A stretch of 64,000 bases of DNA from NCBI RefSeq assembly GCF_030504985.1, contig NZ_JASERU010000002.1:1-64000 (forward strand), read 5' to 3'. Of the stretch, positions 1 to 9,214 are shown piece by piece. Position 1 is the stretch's first letter. Every line of letters begins with the position of its first letter. The position numbers and the translations under genes are program-made. Source of the stretch: Fulvimonas sp. R45 (GTDB lineage: Bacteria > Pseudomonadota > Gammaproteobacteria > Xanthomonadales > Rhodanobacteraceae). The notes under the pieces were generated by a model, which was given only the letters and a program-made list of their open reading frames with translations, searched no databases and had not been told where the DNA came from.

Positions 1-508
1 TACCACGCCTTGAGCACCTTGATGCCGTTGGCCCGGAGGGTCCACTCCTCCGCTCGCTCCGGTCGGAGCGTAGGGGGAGGCGTCCATACCATCTGTTCAC
101 GATCTCCGCGTAGCCCGCGCCGGGAGCTGTTTGCGCGCAGGCCAAGGAAGAGCGAAGGCGTGGATGTCCGTCCACGACGGAGCGATGACGCCGGCCTGTG
201 GGCCAACAGACCCGGCCCTCCGGGTTGCCTTGCTTTGGCCGCCATGCGGCAACGCGCGGCTTGGCCTGCCAGCCAGGCAGGCCGGCACCACGCACCACCA
301 CCTGACGGCCATGCGAGGCCAACGCGAGGTGCCTGGAGATCGTGAACAGGCTCGGAGCCGAAGCCGCGCCGACGATGGGTGCGCGGCGTGGCGCATGCGC
401 GTCCCGCGCATGCCGCATCCACCCTTGGAAGATGCAGGCGCGGTCGCTACAGTCGGCGGTCACGACTCACGCGTCCGCCGCGCGGACGCCATCGCCAAAG
501 GACTCCCC
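1..508. other. Gene-free stretch upstream of the M3 peptidase
   Basis: I see no convincing gene. Several short arginine/proline-rich frames are open on both strands, but none has a ribosome binding site, a signal peptide or a recognisable domain. Two perfect short hairpins are visible: CGCTCC-GGTC-GGAGCG at 55-70, and GGCCTGCC-AGCCA-GGCAGGCC at 263-283. The stretch may hold part of a dispersed non-coding repeat plus the promoter region of the peptidase gene. That is inference. Confidence 0.4.
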
Positions 509-2731
509 ATGCCACGCCTGCGCCTGCTCGTGATCGCCACCTCCATCGCCCTTGCCGCCTGTTCCCAGACGTCCTCCGACGAGGCCGCGAAGAACGCGCC
601 GGCACCCGCCGCCACCGCGCCGGCCAAGGCCGCCAGCGCCGCCGCGCCGACCGCCGAGGCGAGCGCCAGCAACCCGTTCCTCGTCGCCAGCACGCTGCCG
701 TTCCAGGCGCCGCCGTTCGACAAGATCAAGGACGGCGACTACCAGCCGGCGATCGAGGAGGGCATGAAGCAGCAGCTCGCCGAGGTCGAGAAGATCGCCG
801 ACAACCCCGAGCCCGCCACCTTCGAGAACACCTACGTGGCGCTGGAGAAGACCGGCGTGCTGCTGAACCGCGTGATGGCGGTGTTCAACGGCGTCACCGG
901 CGCCAACACCGACGACGCGCTGCAGAAGGTGCAGGAGGAGGAGGCGCCGAAGCTCGCCGCGCACGAGGACGCGATCTACCTCAACGACAAGCTGTTCGCG
1001 CGCATCCAGAAGGTCTACGACGAGCGCGCCTCGCTGAAGCTCGACCCCGAGTCGCAGCGCCTGGTCGAGGTGGTCTACCGCAACTTCGTGCATGCCGGCG
1101 CCAAGCTGTCCGAGGCCGACAAGGCCAAGCTGAAGGCGCTGAACAAGGAGGAGTCGACCCTCAGCACCCAGTTCACCAACAAGCTGCTCGCCGCCACCAA
1201 GGACGGCGCGCTGGTGGTGGACGACAAGGCCAAGCTGGCCGGACTCTCCGATGCCGACATCGCCGCCGCGGCGCAGGCCGCCAAGGCGCGCGGGCTGGAC
1301 GGCAAGTGGGTGATCCCGCTGCAGAACACCACCCAGCAGCCGGCGTTGCGCGACCTGCAGGACCGCGACACCCGCAAGGCGCTGTTCGAGGCCTCGTGGA
1401 ACCGTGCCGAGAAGGGCGGCGCCGACGACACCCGCGACACCATCGAGCGCATCGCCCAGCTCCGGGCCGAAGAAGCCAAGCTGCTCGGCTTCCCCAACTA
1501 CGCCGCGTGGAAGCTCGACGACCAGATGGCGAAGAACCCCGCCACGGTGATGAAGTTCATGGCGCAGCTCACGCCTGCCGCCGTGGCCCGCGCCAAGGCC
1601 GAGGCCGCCGACATCCAGCAGCAGATCGACAAGGACCAGGCCGCGCTGCACCAGCCCAGCTTCAAGCTGGAGCCGTGGGACTGGCAGTACTACGCCGAGC
1701 AGGTGCGCAAGGCCAGGTACGACCTGGACGAAAGCCAGATCAAGCCCTACTTCGAGCTGGACAACGTGCTGCAGAACGGCGTGTTCTACGCCGCCAACCA
1801 GCTCTACGGCCTCACCTTCAAGGAGCGCAAGGACATCCCGGTGTACAACCCGGACGTGCGCGTGTTCGAGGTGTTCGACAAGGACGGCAAGTCGCTGGCG
1901 CTGTTCTACTGCGACTACTTCAAGCGCGACAACAAGAACGGCGGCGCCTGGATGGACAACTTCGTCGGCCAGTCGAAGCTGCTCGGCACCAAGCCGGTGA
2001 TCTACAACGTGGCCAACTTCACCAAGCCCGCCGACGGCCAGCCCGCGCTGCTGTCGTGGGACGACGTGATCACCATGTTCCACGAGTTCGGCCATGCCCT
2101 GCACGGCATGTTCGCCGACGAGCAGTACCCGACCCTGTCCGGCACCAGCACCGCGCGCGACTTCGTCGAGTTCCCCTCGCAGTTCAACGAGCACTGGGCC
2201 AGCGACCCCAAGGTGTTCACCAACTTCGCCAAGGACTACAAGACCCACCAGCCGATGCCCAAGCCGCTGGTCGAGAAGATGAAGAAGGCCGGCATGTTCA
2301 ACAAGGGCTACGACATGACCGAGCTGGTCTCCGCCGCCCTGCTCGACATGAACTGGCACATGCTGCCGGCCGATGCGCCGAAGCAGGACGCCGACAAGTT
2401 CGAGGCCGAGGCGCTGAAGCAGGACGGCGTGGACCTGAGCTACGTGCCGCCGCGCTACCGTTCCAGCTATTTCCAGCACATCTGGGGCAACGGCTACGCC
2501 GCCGGCTACTACGCCTACCTGTGGACCGAGATGCTGGCCGACGACGCCTTCGAATGGTTCAAGGAGCACGGCGGCCTCACCCGCGCCAACGGCGACCGCT
2601 TCCGCGGCATGGTGCTGTCGCGCGGCAACACCGAGGAACTGGCGAAGATGTACAAGGACTGGCGCGGCCAGGAACCGAGCATCGAGCCGATGCTGGAGGA
2701 CCGTGGCCTGAAGGCGGCGCCGAAGAAGTAG
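509..2731 (+). CDS. M3 family zinc oligopeptidase (Dcp-like), lipoprotein
   Basis: A 740-residue metallopeptidase of the thimet oligopeptidase / peptidyl-dipeptidase Dcp family, which degrades short peptides. The zinc site is clear: HEFGH at residues 525-529, with the third ligand as a Glu near 554 (VEFPSQ), 25 residues later as in the family. The ATG at 509 is chosen because it begins a lipoprotein signal (MPRLRLLVIA then LAAC), with the lipidated Cys near residue 19. An Ala/Pro-rich linker of about 40 residues follows before the catalytic part. The lipobox implies a periplasmic, membrane-anchored enzyme, unlike cytosolic E. coli Dcp. It appears monocistronic. Dipeptidyl versus endopeptidase specificity cannot be told from sequence. 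Confidence 0.93.
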   Translation: MPRLRLLVIATSIALAACSQTSSDEAAKNAPAPAATAPAKAASAAAPTAEASASNPFLVASTLPFQAPPFDKIKDGDYQPAIEEGMKQQLAEVEKIADNPEPATFENTYVALEKTGVLLNRVMAVFNGVTGANTDDALQKVQEEEAPKLAAHEDAIYLNDKLFARIQKVYDERASLKLDPESQRLVEVVYRNFVHAGAKLSEADKAKLKALNKEESTLSTQFTNKLLAATKDGALVVDDKAKLAGLSDADIAAAAQAAKARGLDGKWVIPLQNTTQQPALRDLQDRDTRKALFEASWNRAEKGGADDTRDTIERIAQLRAEEAKLLGFPNYAAWKLDDQMAKNPATVMKFMAQLTPAAVARAKAEAADIQQQIDKDQAALHQPSFKLEPWDWQYYAEQVRKARYDLDESQIKPYFELDNVLQNGVFYAANQLYGLTFKERKDIPVYNPDVRVFEVFDKDGKSLALFYCDYFKRDNKNGGAWMDNFVGQSKLLGTKPVIYNVANFTKPADGQPALLSWDDVITMFHEFGHALHGMFADEQYPTLSGTSTARDFVEFPSQFNEHWASDPKVFTNFAKDYKTHQPMPKPLVEKMKKAGMFNKGYDMTELVSAALLDMNWHMLPADAPKQDADKFEAEALKQDGVDLSYVPPRYRSSYFQHIWGNGYAAGYYAYLWTEMLADDAFEWFKEHGGLTRANGDRFRGMVLSRGNTEELAKMYKDWRGQEPSIEPMLEDRGLKAAPKK

Positions 2732-2877
2732 CGGCGGAGAGGTGAATCGATTTTCCGGCCGCGCGTCGAATCCCGATGCGTGGCCGGAGAAGGTGGCCCG
2801 GGGATCAGGGCTGCCGCTGCAGTGGAAGTTGAAGTCGAACGGGAAAACGCATGATGCATTCACTTAAGGAGAAAGTT

Positions 2878-3261
2878 ATGCAAAAGCTACCGTTTCTACT
2901 GATGTCCGTTGCCGTTTCAGGAGCCATGGCAATGGTTGGGATCGTGCCGAAGGCGTACGCGCAGTCGCAGACTGGCGTTTCGCTCTCGTGCGGTACCAAC
3001 TTCTGCCAGGCATCGGTATCCAGCCCGGGGTCGCCGTTGCCTTTCACCTACAGCTGGTCGTATACGGGCACCGCACACCTGGTGGCGCCTTTCAGCTGCA
3101 ACGGGAGACTGCAACAGCACAGCGGGAGTTGCCGTTTCCTGTGCCAGCAGCCTTATTCGGACCATATCACCATGCATGTGAGTGTGTCCGACGCGAATGG
3201 CGCCTTCCTCGGCTCCGCATCGGCCAATGCCATCTGCGATGGCAGTGCCGGGGATGGTTAA
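2878..3261 (+). CDS. Small cysteine-rich secreted protein, unknown function
   Basis: A 127-residue protein that I do not recognise. The start at 2878 has a strong Shine-Dalgarno (TAAGGAGA, 2865-2872); an in-frame ATG at 2851 lacks one. A Sec signal peptide (about residues 1-29) ends in AYA before QSQTG. The mature part has six cysteines (CGTNFC, FSCNG, GSCRFLC, AICDG), which could form three disulfides in the periplasm or outside the cell. It is Ser/Gly-rich with predicted beta character. Third-position GC looks lower than in its neighbours, which may mean weak expression constraint or recent acquisition. A terminator follows at once, so it is a single-gene unit. Confidence 0.8.
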   Translation: MQKLPFLLMSVAVSGAMAMVGIVPKAYAQSQTGVSLSCGTNFCQASVSSPGSPLPFTYSWSYTGTAHLVAPFSCNGRLQQHSGSCRFLCQQPYSDHITMHVSVSDANGAFLGSASANAICDGSAGDG

Positions 3262-3292
3262 CCTACTCGTCGCGTGAATGCGCGGTCGATCG

Positions 3293-3324
3293 AACGGGCC
3301 GGCAGAAATGCCGGTCCGTTCTTC
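3293..3324 (+). terminator. Rho-independent terminator after the secreted protein gene
   Basis: Twelve-base-pair stem AACGGGCCGGCA / TGCCGGTCCGTT with one G-T wobble and a GAAA loop, followed by CTTCTT. It ends the plus-strand gene. The opposite side has no T-tract, so it is probably one-directional. Confidence 0.75.
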
Positions 3325-3333
3325 TTCAAGGCC

Positions 3334-4701
3334 TCAGTACGCGAACTCGCGGAACACCGGGTCCACGCTGCCGCCCCAGGCGCCGTGGAACAGTTCGAGC
3401 TTGCGTTCGGCCGGGGTCTGGCCGGCCTCGACGATCTCCAGCAGCGGCTCGAGGTAGATGCGTTCGTCGGCGCCGTTCCTGTTCAGGCGGGCGCGGCGGG
3501 CGAGGCCCTGGGCGGCGATCTTCAGCGTCTCGCGGGCCAGATCGCGCACGCTGCCGCGGCGGAACGGCAGCTTCAGCGCCTGCTTCGGCACGCCGTTGCG
3601 CAGGGTGTGGCGCTCGGCCATGGAGAAGTCCTTGACCAGGTCCCAGGCGGCGTCCAGCGCGTCGTCGTCGTAGAGCAGGCCCACCCACAGCGCGGGCAGG
3701 GCGCACAGCCGGTTCCACGGGCCGCCGTCGGCGCCGCGCATCTCCAGGTACTGCTTCAGGCGCACCTCGGGGAAGGCGGTGGTGAGGTGGTCGGCCCAGT
3801 CCTTCATGGTGGCCTTCACGCCGGGCAGGGCGGGCAGCTCGCCGGCGAGGAAACGCTTGAAGTCCTGCCCGGCGAGGTCGACGTAGCGGCCGTCCTGGTA
3901 GCTGAAGTACATCGGCACGCCGAGGATGTAGTCCACGTAGCGCTCGTAGCCGAAGCCGTCGGCGAATACGAAGTCCAGCATGCCGGTGCGGTCGGGATCG
4001 GTGTCTTCCCACACGTGCGAGCGGTAGGACAGGTAGCCGTTCGGCCGCCCGTCGGTGAACGGCGAATCGGCGAACAGCGCGGTGGCGATCGGCTGCAGCG
4101 CGAGGCTGGTGCGGAACTTCTTCACCATGTCCGCCTCGCTGGAGAAGTCGAGGTTCACCTGCACGGTGCAGGTGCGCGTCATCATGTCCAGACCGAGCGA
4201 GCCGACCTCCGGCATGTACTCGCGCATGATCCGGTAGCGGCCCTTGGGCATCCACGGCATCTCGTCGCGCCGCCACTTTGGCTGGAAGCCCATGCCGAGG
4301 AAACCGAGGCCGAGGCCCTCGGCCACCGAGCGCACTTCCTCGAGGTGGCAGTTCACCTCGCAGCAGGTCTGGTGGATGGTCTCCAGCGGCGCGCCGGAAA
4401 GTTCGAGCTGGCCGGCCGGCTCCAGCGTGATCGAGGCGCCGTTGCGGGACAGCGCGACCGGCGTCTCGCCCTCGCGTGCGATGTCCCAGCCATGGCGCGC
4501 GGCGATGCCTTCGAGCAGTGCGCGGATGCCGCGCTCGCCTTCGAACGGCGGCGGCTTCAGATCGTCGGTGCGGAAGCCGAACTTCTCGTGCTCGGTGCCG
4601 ATGCGCCAGGCCTCGCGGGGCTTCTCGCCCGCGGCTAGGTAGTCGACGAGCTGCTGGCGACCCGCGATCGGGGTGCTCTTGACGGCACTGGGGATGGACA
4701 C
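3334..4701 (-). CDS. gshA: Glutamate-cysteine ligase (plant/alphaproteobacterial class)
   Basis: The first enzyme of glutathione synthesis, joining L-glutamate and L-cysteine with ATP in the cytosol. The 455-residue length and the order of motifs (GTEHEKFGF near the N-terminus, LEPAGQLELSG near residue 95, CCEVNCHLEEV near 120, then LRNGVP and REFAY at the end) match the GCS2 class found in xanthomonads, alphaproteobacteria and plants, not the E. coli GshA class. The start is GTG at 4701 with GAGGA seven bases upstream. It lies 91 bases downstream of the histidine kinase gene on the same strand, so it may be partly co-transcribed with that two-component system, though this gap could hold its own promoter. 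The second-step enzyme gshB is not in the window. Confidence 0.92.
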   Translation of the reverse strand: MSIPSAVKSTPIAGRQQLVDYLAAGEKPREAWRIGTEHEKFGFRTDDLKPPPFEGERGIRALLEGIAARHGWDIAREGETPVALSRNGASITLEPAGQLELSGAPLETIHQTCCEVNCHLEEVRSVAEGLGLGFLGMGFQPKWRRDEMPWMPKGRYRIMREYMPEVGSLGLDMMTRTCTVQVNLDFSSEADMVKKFRTSLALQPIATALFADSPFTDGRPNGYLSYRSHVWEDTDPDRTGMLDFVFADGFGYERYVDYILGVPMYFSYQDGRYVDLAGQDFKRFLAGELPALPGVKATMKDWADHLTTAFPEVRLKQYLEMRGADGGPWNRLCALPALWVGLLYDDDALDAAWDLVKDFSMAERHTLRNGVPKQALKLPFRRGSVRDLARETLKIAAQGLARRARLNRNGADERIYLEPLLEIVEAGQTPAERKLELFHGAWGGSVDPVFREFAY

Positions 4702-4792
4702 GGGCGGTTCCTCGTCGGGGAAGCGGACACAGTGGGGGCGGCTGGCGGCGATTCAACGTACCACCGGTCGCGGCCGGGCCGGATGACCGGGA

Positions 4793-6232
4793 TCAGCCGG
4801 TGGCGGGGAACGCCACCCGCATGCGGGCACCGCCGGCAGCGCCATCGAGGATCAGCAGCCGCGCCCGGTGCGAGCGCGCGATCTCCTCCACGATGGCCAG
4901 TCCCAGCCCGCTGCCCTGGCCGTCGCCGTGGTAGAAGCGTTCGCGCACGCGCTCGCGCTCGGCCGGCGGGATGCCGGGCCCGTCGTCCTCCACTTCCAGG
5001 AACGGCACGCCGGTCTCCGTGCCGCAGCGTACCGTGACCTGGCCGCCCGCCGGCGCGTGGCGGATCGCGTTGTCCACCAGGTTCACCAGCAGCTCGTGCA
5101 GCAGCCAGTACACGCCCTCGGCCTGGGCCGGGCGGCAATCGGCGCCCAGGTCGACGCCGCGCGCCAGCGCGCGGTCCAGCATGGTGGTGACCACCGCGCC
5201 GACCAGGCCGGGCAACGGCAGGGGCGCGAAATCGCCGGGACGCTGCGCCGAGGGCTCGGCGCGGGCCAGCGCCAGCAACTGGTCGGCGGTGCGCGCCAGC
5301 CGCGCGATACCGCCATGCAGCACCGCGATGCGCTCCTGCAGCGGGCCGCCGGCGCTCTCGCGCTCCAGCACCTCGAGCTGTGCCTTCAGCCCGGTGAGCG
5401 GAGTGCGCAACTGGTGCGCGGCGTTGGTGAGGAAGTGCTGCTGTGCCTGCGCTGATTCGCGCACGGTGACCAGCAGGCCGTTGAGCGAGGCGACCAGCGG
5501 CTGCACCTCGCCCGGCACGGATTCGACCGGCAATGGCTTCAGCGCCTCCGGCGGCTGGCTGGCGATGCGTTCGCGCAGGCGTTGCAGAGGGCGCAACGCC
5601 ACGGTGATGCCGAGCATGGCGATCGCCAGCACCAGCACCAGCTGCAATCCGTCGCTGAAACCGAGGGTGGTGTCGAGCCGGCGCACCACGTGGTCGCGCC
5701 AGTGCATGGTCTCGGCGGCGCTGACCAGCAGCGACTCACCGCCCACGGTGATGCGCAGCGTGGCCACGCGCACGGGCAGGCCGCGGTATTTCGCATTGCG
5801 GAAGCCGGGGCCAGCGTCGCCCGGCTGCGCCGTGGGCAGGTCCGCGGTGCCGGCGAGCGTGGCGCCGTCCTTGCCGCTCACCCGGAACAGGAAGCTCTCG
5901 CGCGGGTGCCGGTACGCGTGCGGGGGAGGCGTCAGGAAATGCGGCGGACGCATCGGCGGGCCGGGCAGGCCGTACGAACGCGGCGGCTCCGGCCAGTGGA
6001 TGTCCAGACGTCCGTCCGGCAGGCGTTCGACGTGCATGGCGATCTCGCCGGCGCTGCGCGCCAGCGCGCGGTCGAAGGCGGCGTAGACCGGCGTGACCAG
6101 GGTGCGGTGGTCGAGCCAGGCGCCGGCCGCCATCAGCAGCAGCAGCGGCAGCAGCAGGTAGCCGAGCAGGCGGCCGCGCAGGCTGCGCGCGCGCGGGCGC
6201 TCAGGCGTCTTCAAGGCGGTAGCCGAGGCCAC
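4793..6232 (-). CDS. Sensor histidine kinase (QseC/TctE-like)
   Basis: Membrane sensor kinase of about 479 residues. Visible parts: transmembrane helix at about 22-40, a periplasmic sensor of about 150 residues with a proline-rich centre, a second helix near 196-213, a HAMP-like linker, the H-box AHQLRTPL with phospho-acceptor His273, the N-box NLVDNAIRH near 384-392, and G-boxes DDGPGIP and GSGLGLAI near the C-terminus. It autophosphorylates and passes phosphate to the regulator upstream. The GTG start at 6232 overlaps the regulator's stop by 32 bases; an in-frame TTG near 6214 would shorten the overlap. The signal sensed is unknown. Confidence 0.92.
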   Translation of the reverse strand: MASATALKTPERPRARSLRGRLLGYLLLPLLLLMAAGAWLDHRTLVTPVYAAFDRALARSAGEIAMHVERLPDGRLDIHWPEPPRSYGLPGPPMRPPHFLTPPPHAYRHPRESFLFRVSGKDGATLAGTADLPTAQPGDAGPGFRNAKYRGLPVRVATLRITVGGESLLVSAAETMHWRDHVVRRLDTTLGFSDGLQLVLVLAIAMLGITVALRPLQRLRERIASQPPEALKPLPVESVPGEVQPLVASLNGLLVTVRESAQAQQHFLTNAAHQLRTPLTGLKAQLEVLERESAGGPLQERIAVLHGGIARLARTADQLLALARAEPSAQRPGDFAPLPLPGLVGAVVTTMLDRALARGVDLGADCRPAQAEGVYWLLHELLVNLVDNAIRHAPAGGQVTVRCGTETGVPFLEVEDDGPGIPPAERERVRERFYHGDGQGSGLGLAIVEEIARSHRARLLILDGAAGGARMRVAFPATG

Positions 6233-6866
6233 GCACGCTGCGCACGGTGGCGTCGTCGCCCAGCTTGGCGCGCAGCCGCGACACGTGCACCTCGATGGCG
6301 TTGCCGGAGATTTCCTCGTCCCAGCCCACGATGGCCTGCATCAGCCGTTCCTTGCTCACCACGCGGCCGCTGTGCAGGCTGAGGCATTCGAGGATGGACC
6401 ACTCGCGCCGGGTCAGGTCCAGCGCCCTGCCGTCGCCGCCCAGCACGCGCTTGCCGGCCAGGTCGACGCGCAGCGCGCCGATGCTCAGCTCGCTGGCCCC
6501 GGCCACGCTGGCGCGGCGGATCAGCGCGCGGCAGCGCGCGGCCAGCTCCGGCAGGGCGAAGGGTTTGGTCAGGTAGTCGTCGGCGCCCAGATCCAGCGCG
6601 CCGACACGGTCGTCCAGGCCATCGCGCGCCGTGACGATCAGCAGCGGCAGCGGGCTGCCCGCACCGCGCAGCCGGCGCACCAGCTCGAAGCCGTTCATGC
6701 CCGGCAGGCCCAGGTCGACGATGGCCAGGTCGTAATGGCTGGCCGCCAGTTGCGCCGGCGCGCCTTCGGCGCGATCCAGTGCGTCGACCACATAGCCCTC
6801 CGTCGACAGGCCACGGGCGATGGCATCGGATACCAGGGGGTCGTCTTCGACGAGCAGGATGCGCAT
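6201..6866 (-). CDS. OmpR/PhoB-family response regulator
   Basis: A 221-residue DNA-binding regulator paired with the overlapping histidine kinase. The receiver is intact: acidic pair EDD at 7-9, phospho-acceptor Asp51 (VDLGLPGMNG), switch Thr79 and Lys101 (LTKPF). The winged-helix output domain covers about 125-221, with SGNAIEVHVSRLRAKL as recognition helix and RGLGYRL at the end. It is the first gene of a regulator-kinase pair, with gshA next downstream. The closest named families are QseB, TctD and PmrA; I cannot choose among them, and the regulon is not visible from here. Confidence 0.93.
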   Translation of the reverse strand: MRILLVEDDPLVSDAIARGLSTEGYVVDALDRAEGAPAQLAASHYDLAIVDLGLPGMNGFELVRRLRGAGSPLPLLIVTARDGLDDRVGALDLGADDYLTKPFALPELAARCRALIRRASVAGASELSIGALRVDLAGKRVLGGDGRALDLTRREWSILECLSLHSGRVVSKERLMQAIVGWDEEISGNAIEVHVSRLRAKLGDDATVRSVRGLGYRLEDA

Positions 6867-6911
6867 GGTGGGTCGCCGTGGCTACCGGCCCATTCTACGT
6901 GCCGCCGGCCA

Positions 6912-6947
6912 TGCGCGAAAACAACGAGGCCGGCACGGGGCCGGCCT
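6912..6947 (-). terminator. Rho-independent terminator after rho
   Basis: Read on the minus strand, a perfect 7-bp stem AGGCCGG-CCCCGTG-CCGGCCT (6947-6927) is followed by CGTTGTTTTC. It lies about 60 bases past the rho stop codon and separates rho from the two-component genes. Confidence 0.7.
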
Positions 6948-7004
6948 GTCGTGACGAGCCGCGGGAAGGCCGGGGCGTCGCCCCCGCCCGCCCGCCGCCG
7001 GTGC

Positions 7005-8741
7005 CTATCGCTTCATCGAATTGAAGAACTCGTCGTTGGACTTGGTGTTCTTCATCTTGTCGAGCATGAACTCCATCGCGGCCAGCTCGTCCATCGGATG
7101 CAGCAGCTTTCGCAGGATCCAGATCTTGGCCAGCATGTCCGGATCGATCAGCAGGTCCTCGCGGCGGGTGCCGGAGCGGTTGATGTCGATGGCCGGGTAC
7201 ACGCGCTTCTCGGCGATGCGGCGGGACAGATGCACTTCCATGTTGCCGGTGCCCTTGAACTCCTCGTAGATCACTTCGTCCATCTTCGAGCCGGTGTCGA
7301 TCAGCGCGGTGGCGATGATGGTCAGCGAGCCGCCTTCCTCGACGTTGCGCGCGGCGCCGAAGAAGCGCTTCGGGCGCTGCAGCGCGTTGGCGTCCACGCC
7401 GCCGGTGAGCACCTTGCCGGAGCTGGGCACCACGGTGTTGTAGGCGCGGGCGAGGCGGGTGATCGAGTCGAGCAGGATCACCACGTCGCGCTTGTGCTCG
7501 ACCAGGCGCTTGGCGCGCTCGATCACCATCTCGGCGACCTGCACGTGGCGCACGGCCGGCTCGTCGAAGGTGGACGAGATGACCTCGGCGCGCACGGTGC
7601 GGGCGATCTCGGTCACTTCCTCCGGCCGCTCGTCGACCAGCAGGATGATCAGGTGCGCCTCGGGGTGGTTGTACTGGATCGCCTGGGCGACGTTCTGCAG
7701 CATCATCGTCTTGCCGGATTTCGGCTGCGAGACGATCAGCCCGCGCTGGCCCTTGCCGACCGGCGCGACCAGGTCGAGGATGCGGCCGGTGATGTCCTCG
7801 CTGGAACCGTTGCCGCGCTCCAGCTTGAACGCCTTGCGCGGGAACAGCGGGGTGAGGTTCTCGAACAGCATCTTATTCTTGGACGCTTCCGGCGGGTCGC
7901 CGTTGATGTCGTCCACGCGCAGCATCGCGAAGTAGCGCTCGCCTTCCTTCGGATGGCGCACGCGCCCGGTGATGTAGTCGCCGGTGCGCAGGTTGAAGCG
8001 GCGGATCTGGCTGGGGCTGACGTAGATGTCGTCCGGGCCGGCCAGGTAGCTCTCGTCGGCCGAGCGCAGGAAACCGAAGCCGTCCTGCAGGATCTCCAGC
8101 ACGCCCTCGGCCCAGATGCCGCCGCCGGAGCGGGCGTGCGCCTTGAGGATGTTGAAGATCACGTCCTGGCGGCGCTGGCGGGCCACGCCCTCGCGGATGC
8201 CCAGCGACTCGGCGAAGGCCAGCAGCTCCGGCGCCTTCATCCGCTTCAGCTCGGTGAGGTTGATCAGGCGGTCGTTGCTGCCGGCGTCGGCGTTCTCGTC
8301 GTCGTCCATCGGCAGCCCGTTCGGATTGCGCGGATGGCCGTTGCCCTGGTTGCCCGGGTTGCCGTTGTTGCCCGGGCGCTGGCCGCGCTCGTGGCGGCGG
8401 CGGCGGCCGCGGCCGTCCCGGTCGTTGCGGCGGTCGTTGCCCCCGCCCGGGTTGCCGCCCTGGTTCGGCTGGCCGCCCTCGCGGGCTTCCGGCGCGGGGC
8501 GCGGGCCGCCGGCGTCGCCGGCAGGCGGCGCGCTCTCGGCGGCGGCCGGGGCGGGCGTCGGGGCCGGCGCCGGGGCCTCCACCGGCAGGCTGGACTGCAC
8601 CGGCGCCTCGCCGGCCGTTTCGGCGGCCTTGTCGGGGCGGGCGGTGCGGCGCGGCGCGCGCGGGCGCGGCTCGGCCGCAGGCTTGGCATCGGCGCGCTTG
8701 GCGTCGGTCGGTTCTTGGCTTTCGATATCGGACACGGGCAA
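7005..8741 (-). CDS. rho: Transcription termination factor Rho, with long disordered N-terminus
   Basis: Hexameric RNA-dependent ATPase/helicase that ends transcription. The C-terminal 420 residues are typical Rho: an OB-fold RNA-binding region ([18 protein letters not shown]), P-loop (QPKSGKT), Walker B ([12 protein letters not shown]), Q-loop ([11 protein letters not shown]) and R-loop (GGVDANAL). At 578 residues it is about 160 longer than E. coli Rho. The extra N-terminal part is rich in Ala, Pro, Arg, Gly and Asn (for example [11 protein letters not shown]) and looks disordered and RNA-binding, like the insertions known in high-GC bacteria. The neighbour trxA lies 146 bases upstream on the same strand, the usual gammaproteobacterial order. 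Confidence 0.96.
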   Translation of the reverse strand: MPVSDIESQEPTDAKRADAKPAAEPRPRAPRRTARPDKAAETAGEAPVQSSLPVEAPAPAPTPAPAAAESAPPAGDAGGPRPAPEAREGGQPNQGGNPGGGNDRRNDRDGRGRRRRHERGQRPGNNGNPGNQGNGHPRNPNGLPMDDDENADAGSNDRLINLTELKRMKAPELLAFAESLGIREGVARQRRQDVIFNILKAHARSGGGIWAEGVLEILQDGFGFLRSADESYLAGPDDIYVSPSQIRRFNLRTGDYITGRVRHPKEGERYFAMLRVDDINGDPPEASKNKMLFENLTPLFPRKAFKLERGNGSSEDITGRILDLVAPVGKGQRGLIVSQPKSGKTMMLQNVAQAIQYNHPEAHLIILLVDERPEEVTEIARTVRAEVISSTFDEPAVRHVQVAEMVIERAKRLVEHKRDVVILLDSITRLARAYNTVVPSSGKVLTGGVDANALQRPKRFFGAARNVEEGGSLTIIATALIDTGSKMDEVIYEEFKGTGNMEVHLSRRIAEKRVYPAIDINRSGTRREDLLIDPDMLAKIWILRKLLHPMDELAAMEFMLDKMKNTKSNDEFFNSMKR

Positions 8742-8887
8742 ACCTCGTGGGGCGCCGTTGGTAGAGAAGGGAGGGGTGCGACGTACGCGCGGTGCGCGCA
8801 GGGGGACAGGACAGTCCCGTCGGACTTGCGGAATCTAGCACCCGCCGCGCGGCGGCGTAAAGCGCGGCGCGGCGGGGCGGGCGGCGG

Positions 8888-9214
8888 TCAGATCGCCTTG
8901 TCGATCATCTGGGCCAGCTGGCCCTTGCTGACGGCGCCGATCTGGGTGGCCTCGACCTTGCCGTTCTTGAACACCATCAGGGTGGGAATGCCGCGCACGC
9001 CGTAGGTGCGGGGGGTCTTCTGGTTGTGGTCGATGTTGAGCTTCACCACGCGCAGCTTGCCCTGATACTGGGTCGCCAGTTCGTCCAGGATCGGCGCGAT
9101 GGCCTTGCACGGGCCGCACCATTCGGCCCAGAAATCCAGCAGCACGGGGGTGCCGGACTGGAGCACCTCCTGTTCGAAGGCGTCGTCGCTCACATGGGTA
9201 ATCAGGTCGTTCAC
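8888..9214 (-). CDS. trxA: Thioredoxin 1
   Basis: A 108-residue cytosolic disulfide reductase with the canonical active site WCGPC and the cis-proline loop [11 protein letters not shown]. It supplies electrons to ribonucleotide reductase, PAPS reductase and peroxide-detoxifying enzymes, and is itself reduced by thioredoxin reductase. The start is GTG at 9214 ([11 protein letters not shown]) because GGAG lies six bases upstream and this gives the family length; starting at 9268 would add 18 residues that no thioredoxin needs. It sits in the conserved trxA-rho pair, divergent from rhlB. Confidence 0.95.
   Translation of the reverse strand: MNDLITHVSDDAFEQEVLQSGTPVLLDFWAEWCGPCKAIAPILDELATQYQGKLRVVKLNIDHNQKTPRTYGVRGIPTLMVFKNGKVEATQIGAVSKGQLAQMIDKAI

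Noticed and set aside
467-2863. Long open frame antisense to the M3 peptidase
   Set aside because: It mirrors a well-recognised gene, is His/Val/Gly/Leu-biased with no domain or start signal, and is explained by high third-position GC.
6285-9005. 906-codon plus-strand frame across the response regulator, rho and trxA
   Set aside because: It runs antisense to three certain genes and has the same skewed composition. No ribosome site or motif is present.
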